Assembly: GCA_947494975.1 (NCBI GenBank)
Contig: CANLXA010000003.1
Location: 124,001 to 188,000 of the forward strand
DNA from: an uncultured Roseicyclus sp.
Lineage (GTDB): Bacteria > Pseudomonadota > Alphaproteobacteria > Rhodobacterales > Rhodobacteraceae
Reading direction: 5' to 3'
Length of the DNA: 64,000 bases
Positions within the stretch are counted from its first letter, which is position 1. Every line of letters starts with the position of its first letter. The notes under the pieces were generated by a model. It ran no database searches. It had not been told where the DNA came from and saw nothing but the letters and a program-made list of their open reading frames with translations. Positions 26,564-37,192 of the stretch are shown here, one piece after another. The translations under genes were made by a program, and so were the position numbers.

Positions 26564-29500
26564 CTACTGCACCGTGATCTGCACCTCGGCGATGGGCGTG
26601 CGCCCCTGCCGCATATAATATCGGATCACGTAGGTGCCCGGCACGTCGGGCGCCGTCAGGCGGGCGGGATTGCCGTTGCGGGTATAGTCCCACTCGGCCC
26701 ATTGGTTGCTGCCCGTGGCCCCGACAAGGCCCATCCCGAGGTAATCCTCGTCGTAACCCGGACCGGTCCATGCCACCTCGAAATCGCTGCCCGCCGCCAC
26801 GCTTTGCGGCGCGGTCAACGTGGCTTCGGCCGCCGTCACCTCGATGGTGGTGGTGGCCAGGGGCGTCCGGTCCTGACGGGTGAAATAGGTGATCTCGTAG
26901 GTGCCCGCCGTGGCCGGCACGACAACGCGCGCCGGGTTGCCGTCGCGGGTATAGGCCCAGTTTTCCCACGCATTCGAGCCACCGGCGCCAACGCGGCCGA
27001 TCCCGATATAATCGTCGGTGTAATCGGGCCCGGTAAAGCCCACCTCGATGGTCGATCCCGCCACGGCGCTGGCCGGGGCCGTGACCGAGGCCTCAACCGC
27101 ACTGATCTCTAGCGGGGCGGTTACCAGAACCGACCGGTCCAGCCCGAGGAAATAGCTGATCTCGTAGCTGCCGGGGCTGATCGGGGCCTCCATCCGCAGG
27201 GTCGACCCGTCGCGCGTATAGGCGAAGGTTTCCCAGGCGTTGGACCCGCTTGCCCCGACCCGCCCAATCCCGACGTAATCGGTGTCGTTGTTCGGGCCGA
27301 CCCAGGCGATTTCGATGGTTGATCCCGCAATTGCCGTGGCCGGGGCCGTCAGGGAGGCATCGGATTCGATCACTTCCAGCGGCACCGTTGTCAGGTTCGT
27401 ACGATCCTGCCCCAGCACGTATTCCAGCACGTAATTGCCGGTTTCCGATGGCATGACCAAGGTGACGGGGGAGCCATCGCTGGTGCGCGCGGTGGAGTCA
27501 AAACGATGATACCCGTCTTCGCCCTCACGGGTTAAGCCAATGAAATCGCCGCTGTAATTCGGGCCCGTCCAGCCGATTTCGATGGAGGACCCCGCCGTTG
27601 CCGTCGCAGGCGCCGTGATCGTGGCGGAGGCCGCTGTCACGGTGATCGGCACGGTTGTCAGATTGGTGCGATCCTGCCCCAGAACGTATTCCAGAACGTA
27701 AGCCCCCGGTTGCGTCGGCATCAGCAGATCCAGCGGAGAGCCTGCGTTGGTGCGCGTGGTTTCAGCGAAACGGTGATACCCGTCCTCTCCCTCGGCGGTG
27801 ATCCCGATGAAATCATTGTCATAGCCCGGGCCGGTCCAGCCGACCTCGATGGTCGATCCGGCAACGGCGCTGGTGGGGGCGGTGATGGTGGCGCCCAGTT
27901 CGGTGATGGTGATCGGCGCGGTGGTCAGCGCCGAGCGGTCCTGACCCAACACATATTCCAGCACGTATTCACCCGGTTGCGTTGGCATCAGCAGGTCGAG
28001 GGGCGAGCCCTGATTGGTCCGCGTCGTCTGCGCGAACCGGTGGTAGCCGTCCTCGCCCACGCGGGTGATGCCGATGAAATCATTGTCATAACCCGGGCCG
28101 GTCCAGCCCACTTCAATGGTCGACCCGGCCGTGGCCGAGGCGGGCGCAGTGAGTGTGGCGCCCAATTCGGTAATCGTCATCGGCTGCGTCACAAGGGCCA
28201 CGCGGTCCTGGCCCAGGACGTATTCCAGCACGTATTCCCCCGGCTCCGCAGGCATCAACAGGTCCAGCGGATTGCCCCGGTTGGTGCGGGTCGTCTGGTC
28301 AAACCGGTGATAGCCTTCGTCGCCCACACGGGTGATCGCGATGAAATCGTTCTCGTAATCCGGGCCGGTCCAGCCGATCTCAACCGTGGACCCCGCCACA
28401 GCGCTGGCCGGTGCCGTCAGCGTTGCGCTGGCGTCACTTACCGTGATCGGCACGGTGGTCAGCGCCACACGGTCCTGACCCAGCACATATTCGATGATGT
28501 AGTCACCCGTTTCCGTCGGCATCAGCAGATCGGCGGGATTGCCGCGATTGGTCCGCGTGGTGTTGGCAAAGCGGTGGTAGCCTTCGCTTCCGACGCGGGT
28601 GATTGCGATGAAATCGCTCTCGTAATCCGGGCCGGTCCAGCCGATTTCGATGGTATCACCGGCGGTGGCGCTGGCGGGCGCCGTCAGGGTTGCGGCGGCC
28701 TCCGTCACGGTGATCGGCACCGCCACGATCCGGGTGCGACCTTCTGCCAGCACGTATTCCAGCACGTAATCGCCCGGCGTGGTGGGCATCAGCAGATCCA
28801 GCGGATTGCCCTGATTGGTGCGGGCGGTATTGGCGAAACGATGGTATCCCTCCGCATCCACCGCGGTGATACCGATGAAGTCGCCCTCGCCATCCGGCCC
28901 GGTCCAGCCAAGCTCAAGCGTGGACCCGGCCACGGCGCTGTCCGGTGCGGTGATCGAGGCCTGAACCTCCACTACCTCGATGGGGCGAGTGCCGATCACG
29001 CGTTCATCTTCGCGCAGGATGTAGTGCAGCTCGTACAGGCCCGGCTCGGTCGGCGCGGTCAGGTCCGTGGGGTTGCCGAAGCTGACGGAGCGCCCGTTGG
29101 ACCGGGTGGCCGTCTCACCTGCGGGGACAAGCGCGATGCGGTCCTGCGGATAGCCGGGGCCGTCCCAGGCGACGGTGAAGGCCTCACCGATCTCGATCGT
29201 GTCGGGCGCGTCGAGGGTGGCGGCCACATCGGTGACGTCAATCGCGGCGGTGCCGATGATCGGGCCGTTGCCGCCATTCTGGCGATAGGTGATGTCGTAG
29301 CGGCCGGGATAGGCGGGCAGGCGCAGCGTCACGGGGTTCTCGCGGACTTGCGCCACGTTCAGGAGCACGTTGTTGTTGGGATGACGGATGATGAGCATGT
29401 CGCCCGTTTCACCGGGGCCGTCCCACGCCACTTCGATCTCGGCCGCGGCGGGCGCGGTGGCCGGCGCGGTCAGAACCGCGGTGGCGGCGGGTTCGGGGAA

Positions 29501-30904
29501 CACCACGATGATCTCGCGGTCCTGATCGATCACAACGAAATCAACGGCTTGCTCCATTTCCTGCACGGTCCAGTAGGCGGTGACGCGGTAAGCGCCCCGG
29601 GTCAGCGGCAGGGTGGCGGGGTTGGTCGTGGCGATCTCCGGCGCGGGATCCAGCGGGGTGACCTCCCAGATGATCGGATCGGTGATGGTGACACCGCCGA
29701 CATCGCCGATGCGCGCCACGAGGCTTATGTCGACGCTCAGCGCGGGCAGGGGGATGATCACCTCTTGCGGGGTGTTAGCCTCCATGGTGAAGGCGGCCTC
29801 ATGGGTGGTGCCGGTGGTGACGCGCTCCACCTGAATGCGGTACTCGCCGGGTAGCAGCGCAACATTGCCGCCGGGGGCCGCGACTGGCCCGACAATCGCG
29901 GCGCCGGTGCTATCAAAAAGGGTCCAGTTGAGTGGCGAGGCGGGCACGGACATGTCCGGTTCCACCCGGGCGGTGAAGGTCAGCTGGCTGGTCTCGATGA
30001 TCGGGGGCATGGCCACCTGCACCGGGGCCTGGCCACCTTCGACAACGGTGAACGCGGTCTGGTAGGTGGCGGGGCCATCAGGCTCATCGCGCGTGGCCTG
30101 GGCGACGTAGTCACCGGGCATTAGCTCCACCTGGATCGCAGGCGCGGTGACGCCGGAGGCCAGGTTGGCGCCTGTGCCGTCGAGCAGCGTCCATGTCACC
30201 GGGCGGGTCGGCGGCACCATCTGCGGGATCACCACCGCTTCGATGGTGGTCTGCACGGGCATCACAACCTCAACCACCTGTTCCAGTGCGGCGCTCAACT
30301 CAACGGCATTGTCCGCGGTGAGGAACTGGCCGCCCGTATTATCGGCGATGCATTGCATCTGCGCGCGCGCCTCGGGTTCGGAGGCGACGTCGAAGCCGAT
30401 CACATGGGCGGTGAAGGCCACGCCCGTGGCCTCAAGCTCCGAGGCAATGGCGCAGGGATCGGGGTTACAATTCTCGATCCCGTCGGAAACGAGGATGACG
30501 GTTGCGGCCTCTTCGGTGTGGCGCAGGCTTTGGGCGGCGGCGATCACGGCATCGGTCATCGGCGTGCGCCCGCGGGGGTTAATGGCGTTAACTGCCTCCA
30601 GAATACGGTCCTGCGTGAAGGGGGCCGGTTCCACGATCGTTTCGATATCCGCGCAGCTGCCCCGCTGCCGATGACCATAAACCGTCAGGCCAAGCGAGAC
30701 CTCATCGGCCATCTCCGCCAGCATCTCGGCAATCACGTTGCGCGCGATGACGATCTTGTTCACCCCGTCGATCTGCCCCCACATCGAGCCGGATCCGTCG
30801 AGCACAAGGATGGTGTTGGGCCTGTCATCGGACTGCGCCAGGGCGGCGAGGGGCAACATCAAAAGGGTCAAGAGAGCGAGAATAAAGGCGCGCATAAGGG
30901 GCAT
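26564..30904 (-). CDS. Giant secreted VWA-domain protein with eleven Ig-like tandem repeats
   Basis: 1446 residues. A signal peptide (about 1-24, LPLAALAQ) precedes a von Willebrand A domain (about 30-215) with an intact MIDAS: D36-G-S38-G-S40, the Thr of RTPMTDA and LVSDG. Two or three beta-rich segments follow (about 215-470). Then come eleven repeats (about 476-1446), each near 89 residues, with TAPxxxxAGSTIEVGWTGP, DFIGITR and YVLEYVLGQDR. No membrane anchor, LPXTG or sorting signal is seen, so it is probably periplasmic or released. VWA proteins bind ligands through a metal ion, and repeat arms often act as spacers or adhesive stalks. The exact role is unknown. Start is ATG 30904 or ATG 30895. 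Confidence 0.88.
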   Translation of the reverse strand: MPLMRAFILALLTLLMLPLAALAQSDDRPNTILVLDGSGSMWGQIDGVNKIVIARNVIAEMLAEMADEVSLGLTVYGHRQRGSCADIETIVEPAPFTQDRILEAVNAINPRGRTPMTDAVIAAAQSLRHTEEAATVILVSDGIENCNPDPCAIASELEATGVAFTAHVIGFDVASEPEARAQMQCIADNTGGQFLTADNAVELSAALEQVVEVVMPVQTTIEAVVIPQMVPPTRPVTWTLLDGTGANLASGVTAPAIQVELMPGDYVAQATRDEPDGPATYQTAFTVVEGGQAPVQVAMPPIIETSQLTFTARVEPDMSVPASPLNWTLFDSTGAAIVGPVAAPGGNVALLPGEYRIQVERVTTGTTHEAAFTMEANTPQEVIIPLPALSVDISLVARIGDVGGVTITDPIIWEVTPLDPAPEIATTNPATLPLTRGAYRVTAYWTVQEMEQAVDFVVIDQDREIIVVFPEPAATAVLTAPATAPAAAEIEVAWDGPGETGDMLIIRHPNNNVLLNVAQVRENPVTLRLPAYPGRYDITYRQNGGNGPIIGTAAIDVTDVAATLDAPDTIEIGEAFTVAWDGPGYPQDRIALVPAGETATRSNGRSVSFGNPTDLTAPTEPGLYELHYILREDERVIGTRPIEVVEVQASITAPDSAVAGSTLELGWTGPDGEGDFIGITAVDAEGYHRFANTARTNQGNPLDLLMPTTPGDYVLEYVLAEGRTRIVAVPITVTEAAATLTAPASATAGDTIEIGWTGPDYESDFIAITRVGSEGYHRFANTTRTNRGNPADLLMPTETGDYIIEYVLGQDRVALTTVPITVSDASATLTAPASAVAGSTVEIGWTGPDYENDFIAITRVGDEGYHRFDQTTRTNRGNPLDLLMPAEPGEYVLEYVLGQDRVALVTQPMTITELGATLTAPASATAGSTIEVGWTGPGYDNDFIGITRVGEDGYHRFAQTTRTNQGSPLDLLMPTQPGEYVLEYVLGQDRSALTTAPITITELGATITAPTSAVAGSTIEVGWTGPGYDNDFIGITAEGEDGYHRFAETTRTNAGSPLDLLMPTQPGAYVLEYVLGQDRTNLTTVPITVTAASATITAPATATAGSSIEIGWTGPNYSGDFIGLTREGEDGYHRFDSTARTSDGSPVTLVMPSETGNYVLEYVLGQDRTNLTTVPLEVIESDASLTAPATAIAGSTIEIAWVGPNNDTDYVGIGRVGASGSNAWETFAYTRDGSTLRMEAPISPGSYEISYFLGLDRSVLVTAPLEISAVEASVTAPASAVAGSTIEVGFTGPDYTDDYIGIGRVGAGGSNAWENWAYTRDGNPARVVVPATAGTYEITYFTRQDRTPLATTTIEVTAAEATLTAPQSVAAGSDFEVAWTGPGYDEDYLGMGLVGATGSNQWAEWDYTRNGNPARLTAPDVPGTYVIRYYMRQGRTPIAEVQITVQ
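26567..29479 (-). repeat. Eleven-unit 267-bp in-gene tandem repeat array
   Basis: Units of 267 bp (89 codons; the outer ones 86-87) run without interruption to the 3' end of the VWA gene. The central six (27359-28960) are closest, sharing long identical DNA runs exactly 267 bp apart, for example around 27811 and 28078. The three C-terminal units share GSNAWE-type sequence instead of GYHRF, forming a second subfamily. This pattern indicates expansion by unequal crossover or gene conversion. Confidence 0.9.
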
Positions 30905-31049
30905 CCGTTTGAAATCAGGGGCAGCGGGCCGGGCAGAATCCGACCCTTCCCGATCACGCTAGCGTGTTCCGGGCCTCCGGCAAAGGGCCGGATTTCCCGC
31001 CTTTTCCCCGGTTCTTGACCGCCCCTTTGAAACAGATCATGCCTGCGCC

Positions 31050-32156
31050 ATGACCTCGCCGCGTACCCCCTGGCCGCTGATCGCCGCCCTTTACCTGACC
31101 GGCCTGATCGCGGGGGCGCAGTTCACCAAGGTTTCGCTGACATTGCAGGGATTGGCACAGGTCTATCCCGGCTGGCCGGTGGCCTTTGCCGTGTCGGGCG
31201 TGGCGGTGATGGGGATCCTTTTTGGCGTGATGGCAGGCGGGCTGACGGCCAGCTTCGGGCCGCGCCGGGCGATCCTGTGGGCGCTGGGGGCCTCGGCGCT
31301 TGTCGGGCTGGCGCAAGCGATCCTGCCGCCCTTTCCGGCCTTCATGGCGCTGCGCGTCGTGGAAGGGGCCGGGCATCTGGTGCTGGTGGTGGCGGTGCCG
31401 ACGCTCATGGCCGGGCTGGCGGCCCCCAAGGACCGCGCGATGGTCATGGGGTTGTGGGCCACCTTCTTCGGCGTCGGCTTCGCGCTGGCCGCGCTGCTGA
31501 TCGGCGACAATATAAGATGGGCTTATGCAGGCCACGCTCTATTCGCGATGCTTATGCTGTTGCTGCTGTGGTGGATGCTGCCCAAAGGCGTGGCCATTGC
31601 CCGCCGCCCGTTGCCGCGCCTGTCCGACCACCTGATGATCTACGCCACCCCGCGCCTCTTCGCTCCGGGGCTGGGGCATGGCATCTACGCGATGCTGTTC
31701 CTGGCGCTGATCACCTTCCTGCCCGCGGCGCTTGGCGCGCTGTGGCTAGCCCCGATCCTGCCGCTGGCGGGCATCGTCGGCTCCTTCACGGCGGGTGTTC
31801 TGGCCCGCTGGATCACGCCGGGCACGTTGGTCTGGTCGACCTTCGTGCTGATGGCGGCGCTTTTCGCGCTTACCATGATCGCCGGATCGCTTGCGCCTTA
31901 TGTTCTGATCCTCGCGATGGGGGTCAGCGGCATTGTCGCGGGCGCGGGGTTTGCGGCGGTGCCATGGCTGAACGAGACGAACGAAGATCGCGCGCTTTCA
32001 AACGGCGCGCTGGCGCAGCTTGGCAATATCGGCACCTTCACCGGCACGCCGGTTCTGGCCGCGCTTGGACCGGCTGCGTATCTGCCGACGGCCATTGTCG
32101 TGTGTCTTGTGGCAGCAAGTGTCACCGGGTTGGCTTACCGCGCCGCCCGTTCCTGA
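31050..32156 (+). CDS. MFS transporter
   Basis: 368-residue, 11-12 helix permease of the major facilitator superfamily, shorter than average. The motif after TM2 is [20 protein letters not shown]. The substrate is unknown; the sequence resembles the CynX/NimT-like group only loosely. It diverges from the VWA gene. Its stop codon lies inside the LexA box that belongs to uvrA. Confidence 0.8.
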   Translation: MTSPRTPWPLIAALYLTGLIAGAQFTKVSLTLQGLAQVYPGWPVAFAVSGVAVMGILFGVMAGGLTASFGPRRAILWALGASALVGLAQAILPPFPAFMALRVVEGAGHLVLVVAVPTLMAGLAAPKDRAMVMGLWATFFGVGFALAALLIGDNIRWAYAGHALFAMLMLLLLWWMLPKGVAIARRPLPRLSDHLMIYATPRLFAPGLGHGIYAMLFLALITFLPAALGALWLAPILPLAGIVGSFTAGVLARWITPGTLVWSTFVLMAALFALTMIAGSLAPYVLILAMGVSGIVAGAGFAAVPWLNETNEDRALSNGALAQLGNIGTFTGTPVLAALGPAAYLPTAIVVCLVAASVTGLAYRAARS

Positions 32157-32163
32157 AATGTTC
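32149..32163 (+). promoter_or_regulatory. LexA (SOS) operator of uvrA
   Basis: GTTCCTGAAATGTTC is an exact GTTC-N7-GTTC, the established LexA box of Rhodobacterales and other alphaproteobacteria. It sits 67 bp before the uvrA ATG and overlaps the end of the preceding MFS gene. A candidate promoter follows: TTGGAG at 32175-32180, a 17-bp spacer, then TATGTG at 32198-32203. This predicts DNA-damage induction of uvrA. Confidence 0.8.
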
Positions 32164-32229
32164 TGCATTTTCGGTTGGAGACTCAACCGCGTTCCCCTAT
32201 GTGTTACCGGGTCGTTAATGGGGGCAGGC

Positions 32230-35100
32230 ATGCCGGAGCTGAAGAACATCGAAGTGCGCGGCGCGCGCGAGCACAACCTGAAGAATATCGACCTGGATAT
32301 TCCGCGGGACCAGCTGGTGGTTGTGACGGGCCTGTCCGGCTCGGGCAAGTCCTCGCTGGCCTTCGATACCGTCTATGCCGAAGGGCAGCGGCGTTACGTG
32401 GAATCGCTCTCGGCCTATGCCCGGCAATTCCTTGATATGATGGAGAAACCGGACGTCGACCACATTTCCGGCCTGTCGCCCGCGATTTCCATCGAGCAAA
32501 AGACAACCTCCAAGAACCCGCGCTCCACCGTCGGCACGGTGACGGAGATCTACGATTATCTCCGCTTGCTGTTCGCGCGCGTCGGCACGCCCTATTCGCC
32601 CGCCACCGGCCAGCCCATCGAGGCGCAGCAGGTGCAGGATATGGTCGATCGTGTGATGGCGATGGAGGAGGGGACGCGCGCCTATCTTCTGGCACCCATC
32701 GTGCGCGACCGTAAAGGCGAATACCGCAAGGAGCTCCTGGAGCTGCGCAAGCAGGGCTTCCAGCGGGTGAAGGTGGATGGCGAGTTCCACGAGCTCGATG
32801 ATCCACCCACGCTCGACAAGAAGTTCCGCCATGATATCGACGTGGTCGTGGACCGGATCGTGGTGCGTGAGGGGACGGAAACGCGGCTGGCGGATTCGTT
32901 CCGCACCGCGCTGGACCTGGCCGATGGGATCGCGATCCTTGAGACCGCGCCGAGTGAGGGGGAGCCCGAGCGCTTTACCTTCTCCGAGAAATTCGCCTGC
33001 CCGGTCAGCGGTTTCACGATCCCCGAGATCGAGCCGCGCCTGTTTTCCTTCAACGCGCCCTTCGGGGCCTGCCCGACCTGTGACGGGTTGGGGCAGGAGC
33101 TGTTCTTCGACGAACGCCTGATGGTGCCCGATGCCGCCTTGTCGCTGGAAGACGGGGCGATTGCGCCGTGGCGAAAGGGCAAGAGCCCGTATTTCGTGCA
33201 GACCATCGAGGCGATTGCCAAGCATTACGGCTTTGCCGCCAAGACCAAGTGGAAAGACCTCGACCCGAAGATCCAGCAGGTGTTCCTGCGCGGCTCGGGC
33301 GAGGAAGAGATCAAGTTCCGCTATGACGAGGGCGGGCGGGTCTATCAGGTGGAGCGTACCTTCGAGGGTGTGATCCCGAATATGGAGCGTCGCTACCGCG
33401 AGACGGATTCGGCGTGGATTCGGGAAGAGTTCGAGCGGTTCCAGAACAACCGCCCCTGCGGCGATTGCGGCGGTTATCGCCTGCGGCCCGAGGCGCTGGC
33501 GGTGAAGATCGGCAAGGGTGATGATCTGCTTCATGTGGGTCAGGTCGTGCAGATGTCGATTGCCGAGGCTTTGGCCTGGGTCGACACGGTGCCGGATGCC
33601 CTGACGGCGCAGCGCAACGAGATTGCGCGGGCCATCCTGAAGGAAATCCGCGAGCGGTTGGGATTCCTGAATAATGTGGGACTTCAATACCTTACGCTGA
33701 GCCGCAATGCGGGGACGCTATCGGGCGGCGAAAGCCAGCGGATCCGGTTGGCCAGCCAGATCGGTTCGGGCCTGACGGGCGTGCTCTATGTGCTGGATGA
33801 GCCGTCCATCGGCCTGCATCAGCGCGACAATGACCGGCTGCTGACAACGCTCAAGAACCTGCGCGATCAGGGCAATACGGTGATCGTTGTGGAGCATGAC
33901 GAGGAAGCGATCCGCGAGGCGGACTACGTGTTCGATATCGGCCCGGGGGCGGGTGTCCATGGCGGGCAGATCGTGGCCCAGGGGACGCCCGCGCAGATCG
34001 TGGCCGATGCGGCGTCGATCACCGGGCAATACCTGTCGGGCGCGCGCGCAATCCCGATCCCGGCGGAGCGGCGCAAGGGCAACAAGAAGAAGGTCTCCGT
34101 GGTCGGGGCCACCGGCAATAACCTGCAAAACGTCACGGTGGATTTCCCCCTGGGCAAGTTTGTGTGCGTGACGGGCGTGTCGGGCGGGGGCAAATCCACG
34201 CTGACCATCGAGACGCTGTTCAAGACGGCCTCCATGAAGCTCAACGGGGCGCGCCAGACGCCCGCGCCGTGTGAGACGATCAAGGGGCTGGAGCATCTCG
34301 ACAAGGTGATCGATATCGACCAGCGGCCCATCGGGCGTACGCCACGCTCGAACCCGGCCACGTATACTGGGGCCTTCACCCCGATCCGGGATTGGTTCGC
34401 GGGCCTGCCGGAATCGAAGGCACGCGGCTACAAGCCGGGGCGGTTTTCGTTCAACGTGAAGGGGGGCCGGTGCGAGGCCTGCCAGGGCGACGGTGTCATC
34501 AAGATCGAGATGCACTTCCTGCCTGATGTCTACGTCACCTGCGAGACCTGCAAGGGTGCGCGCTACAACCGCGAAACATTGGAAATTCAGTTCAAGGGCA
34601 AGAGCATAGCGGACGTTCTTGATATGACGGTTGAAGATGCGCAGACCTTCTTCAAGGCGGTGCCGAGCATCCGCGAGAAGATGGATGCGCTGGTCCGGGT
34701 GGGCCTTGGCTATATCAAGGTGGGCCAGCAGGCGACGACGCTGTCAGGTGGCGAGGCGCAGCGGGTGAAGCTGTCGAAGGAGCTGGCGAAACGCTCAACC
34801 GGCCGGACGCTCTATATCCTCGATGAGCCGACGACCGGCCTGCATTTCGAGGATGTGCGCAAGCTGCTGGAAGTGCTGCACGAGCTGGTCGACCAGGGCA
34901 ATTCGGTGATCGTGATCGAACACAATCTCGACGTGATCAAGACCGCCGACCACATCATCGATATCGGCCCCGAAGGCGGGGATGGCGGCGGGCAGATCGT
35001 GGCCAAGGGCACGCCGGAACAGGTGGCCGAGGTGGCGAAAAGCTATACCGGCCATTACCTGGCGCCGATGCTGAAAGCGCGCAAACACGCCGCCGAATAG
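32230..35100 (+). CDS. uvrA: Excinuclease ABC subunit A
   Basis: UvrA (956 aa) is the damage-recognition ATPase of nucleotide excision repair. Two ABC modules are present: Walker [14 protein letters not shown] near the N-terminus and [13 protein letters not shown] in the second half. Signature [12 protein letters not shown] and [16 protein letters not shown] precede LDEPSIGLH and LDEPTTGLH. Zn fingers are [14 protein letters not shown] and the C-x2-C...C-x2-C around [11 protein letters not shown] at 32230 ([16 protein letters not shown]) follows GGGGGCAGG; an ATG 12 bp upstream is possible. A LexA box lies upstream. Confidence 0.97.
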   Translation: MPELKNIEVRGAREHNLKNIDLDIPRDQLVVVTGLSGSGKSSLAFDTVYAEGQRRYVESLSAYARQFLDMMEKPDVDHISGLSPAISIEQKTTSKNPRSTVGTVTEIYDYLRLLFARVGTPYSPATGQPIEAQQVQDMVDRVMAMEEGTRAYLLAPIVRDRKGEYRKELLELRKQGFQRVKVDGEFHELDDPPTLDKKFRHDIDVVVDRIVVREGTETRLADSFRTALDLADGIAILETAPSEGEPERFTFSEKFACPVSGFTIPEIEPRLFSFNAPFGACPTCDGLGQELFFDERLMVPDAALSLEDGAIAPWRKGKSPYFVQTIEAIAKHYGFAAKTKWKDLDPKIQQVFLRGSGEEEIKFRYDEGGRVYQVERTFEGVIPNMERRYRETDSAWIREEFERFQNNRPCGDCGGYRLRPEALAVKIGKGDDLLHVGQVVQMSIAEALAWVDTVPDALTAQRNEIARAILKEIRERLGFLNNVGLQYLTLSRNAGTLSGGESQRIRLASQIGSGLTGVLYVLDEPSIGLHQRDNDRLLTTLKNLRDQGNTVIVVEHDEEAIREADYVFDIGPGAGVHGGQIVAQGTPAQIVADAASITGQYLSGARAIPIPAERRKGNKKKVSVVGATGNNLQNVTVDFPLGKFVCVTGVSGGGKSTLTIETLFKTASMKLNGARQTPAPCETIKGLEHLDKVIDIDQRPIGRTPRSNPATYTGAFTPIRDWFAGLPESKARGYKPGRFSFNVKGGRCEACQGDGVIKIEMHFLPDVYVTCETCKGARYNRETLEIQFKGKSIADVLDMTVEDAQTFFKAVPSIREKMDALVRVGLGYIKVGQQATTLSGGEAQRVKLSKELAKRSTGRTLYILDEPTTGLHFEDVRKLLEVLHELVDQGNSVIVIEHNLDVIKTADHIIDIGPEGGDGGGQIVAKGTPEQVAEVAKSYTGHYLAPMLKARKHAAE

Positions 35101-35110
35101 GGTGTGAGGG

Positions 35111-35137
35111 CACGCGGCGGCGTGTATCCGCCGCGTG
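35111..35137. terminator. Hairpin terminator between uvrA and VPLPA-CTERM gene
   Basis: CACGCGGCGG (35111-35120) and CCGCCGCGTG (35128-35137) form a perfect 10-bp stem with a 7-nt loop between two convergent stop codons. There is no T-run. Confidence 0.65.
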
Positions 35138-35144
35138 TCGCCAA

Positions 35145-35873
35145 TCAGGTACGCATCCGGCGGTGCAGGCCAAGTGCGCCAAGGCCGGTCAGCAGCAGCA
35201 CCGCGCCCGCAGGCAGAGGCACCGGCGCCAGTTCGTTCGAGACATCGACGTAGCCGCCCACAAAGAACGTGAACTGGGTGTCGGTATCGCCGGAGGCCGG
35301 CAGGTCGAAATTGTAGACGAACTGCTCCGCGAATGCGGTGCCGACGGCGAATTCATCTTCGACCCCGTCGATGGCCTCACTGTAGATCGAAGCGCCATCA
35401 CGGAAGATGTTGATGTAAGCGCCCGACGCGGCGGTGCCGCCCACGAGCGGATCGATGGCCTGGGTGATCGCCATGGCGATATCGAAGGTCAGCTCGATGC
35501 TTTCCGTCGAGGCGCCGAAATTGATGAAGTTCCAGACCGCGCGCCGCTCCCCTTCGGCAAAGACGGAGCCCACGGAATGCACGGACCCTTCGGCCGAGAG
35601 CGCCGCTTCGCCCATATAGGTCGGCAGGGTCGTGTTCACGAAACCGCCGTTGCAGCACACGTCGCCATTGCCATCATCCCCCGTCACGAGGGAGACATCC
35701 CCGTTGGTCATGATGGTGGATGGGCCGGGTAGGTAACCGCCGGATTCGAACAATTCCTCGGCCGGGGACACTTGCAGCGTCACGCCGATGGAGGCATCGA
35801 AATTCGCAAATGTGGAGGCGGAGGCCGGGGCAGACAGGGCCAAGGCGGCCCCGATGAAAACAAATCTGAACAT
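35145..35873 (-). CDS. VPLPA-CTERM sorting-domain protein
   Basis: 242-residue exported protein. A signal peptide (about 1-20, ALSAPASAS) precedes a beta-rich middle with no known enzymatic motif. The C-terminus has the tripartite sorting signal VPLPAGAVLLLTGLGALG followed by HRRMRT. In this family the VPLPA motif is cut by an exosortase/archaeosortase-like enzyme, a system known mainly in Rhodobacterales. No exosortase is seen in this window. GAGGAG lies 7 nt before the ATG. The cell-surface role is unknown. Confidence 0.85.
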   Translation of the reverse strand: MFRFVFIGAALALSAPASASTFANFDASIGVTLQVSPAEELFESGGYLPGPSTIMTNGDVSLVTGDDGNGDVCCNGGFVNTTLPTYMGEAALSAEGSVHSVGSVFAEGERRAVWNFINFGASTESIELTFDIAMAITQAIDPLVGGTAASGAYINIFRDGASIYSEAIDGVEDEFAVGTAFAEQFVYNFDLPASGDTDTQFTFFVGGYVDVSNELAPVPLPAGAVLLLTGLGALGLHRRMRT

Positions 35874-35988
35874 AATAATGCTCCTCAAAACAGGCCGGGC
35901 GACCCCGTCCTGACAAGATGGAAAGATGGTAAACAAAACGTGAGTGGAATGTGCGCATGGGGGCCGGAACCACCAAGTGCGGCTTTCC

Positions 35989-37152
35989 TTACCGAGCGAC
36001 TTCCAGCCGATCGAGGCCGTGGAAATGGTAGATATCCGCATATTCGGGCGCTGCGGTCAGGCGCAGATCGGGGCAGCGCTGAAACAGGATCGGCAGGGCG
36101 ATCTGCAGCTCCAGCCGGGCCAGCGGCGCGCCGACGCAGAAATGCAGACCGGCGCCGAAGGCCAGTTGCGCGGGGCCCGTGCGGGCCGGGTCGAAGTGGG
36201 TGGGATCGGGATAGGCGGCGGGATCGTGATTGGCGGCGGCCAGAAGCAGCCCCACCTGATCGCCGCGCTGAAATTGGTGGCCCTGCACCTCCACGGGCTC
36301 GTAGCAATAGCGCGTGAACATGTGGAGCGGCGGGTCGATGCGGAAGATCTCCTCCACGAACGGCGCGGGATCGGCGCCGGGGCGGTGGCCGTCTTGCAGG
36401 CAGAGGTTCAGGCCGTTGCCCATGGAATGCACCGTCGCCTCATGGCCCGCATTCAGGAGCAGGATGCAGGTGGTGATGAGTTCATCGGTGGAGAGCTTTT
36501 CGCCGTGCTCCTCCGCCGCGATCAGGCTTGAGATCAGATCATCGCGGGGATCGGCGCGGCGCTGATCCACATAGCCGCGCATGAAGGCCACGAACTCCTC
36601 GGTCGCCCGGACCGCCGCGTCTTCGTCCCCCCGCGTGCGCCCGGCCTGATACATCATCACCATGGCATTGGACCATTTGAGCAGGTCCGGGGCCATCGCC
36701 TCGGGCACGCCCAGAAGGCGGGCGATGACGGTGACGGGCAGGGGACGGCAGAACGTCTCGAGCAGGTCGTGCTCGCCGTCCGGGAAGCCATCGATCAGGT
36801 CATGGGTGAGCTGCGTGATTTCGGGGCCGAGGGCCTTGATGCGGCGGTTGGTGAAGGCGCGCAGGACCAGCGCGCGCAGGCGGGTATGGCGCGGCGGCTC
36901 AAGCTCCAGCATGGAATGGGCCTCGACCGCGTAGAAGGGCCTGAGGTGGTCGGGGATCGGAAGCTGATCCACCGGTTCGCGGCCAAAGCGGCGATCGCGC
37001 AGGATCGCGTTCGTCGCGGCGTGGGTGGTTGTGCAGGGCAGGTTGTAGTCGGCCCAGTGGAAGAGCGGCCCTGCGGCGCGGGCCCGATCATAGAACGGGT
37101 AGGGGTTCTGGACGAAAGCGGGCTCTATCGGCGGCTGGTGGAGGGTCTGCAT
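35989..37152 (-). CDS. Cytochrome P450
   Basis: 387-residue soluble class I-type bacterial P450. The I-helix oxygen-activation segment is LLNAGHEATVH. The ExxR motif is EEIFR and the heme Cys is C339 in FGAGLHFCVGAPLARLE. It oxidises an unknown substrate and needs a ferredoxin and reductase, neither of which is adjacent. ATG at 37152 (MQTLHQPPIEPAF) with GAGG 7 nt upstream is preferred over an ATG 30 bp earlier. It lies downstream of the TRAP permease on the same strand, but a terminator-like hairpin separates them. Confidence 0.93.
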   Translation of the reverse strand: MQTLHQPPIEPAFVQNPYPFYDRARAAGPLFHWADYNLPCTTTHAATNAILRDRRFGREPVDQLPIPDHLRPFYAVEAHSMLELEPPRHTRLRALVLRAFTNRRIKALGPEITQLTHDLIDGFPDGEHDLLETFCRPLPVTVIARLLGVPEAMAPDLLKWSNAMVMMYQAGRTRGDEDAAVRATEEFVAFMRGYVDQRRADPRDDLISSLIAAEEHGEKLSTDELITTCILLLNAGHEATVHSMGNGLNLCLQDGHRPGADPAPFVEEIFRIDPPLHMFTRYCYEPVEVQGHQFQRGDQVGLLLAAANHDPAAYPDPTHFDPARTGPAQLAFGAGLHFCVGAPLARLELQIALPILFQRCPDLRLTAAPEYADIYHFHGLDRLEVAR

Positions 37153-37192
37153 GGCGGGCCTCGGGATGCCTCCGGCGGGCATGTTCGGGGAA

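Noticed and set aside
26567-29479. Possible CRISPR or satellite array
   Set aside because: Units are 267 bp, in frame, and coding; no short repeat/spacer pattern exists.
27710-29854. 714-codon plus-strand open frame across the VWA repeats
   Set aside because: Mirror of the in-frame repeats; a 267-bp period open on one strand stays open on the other.
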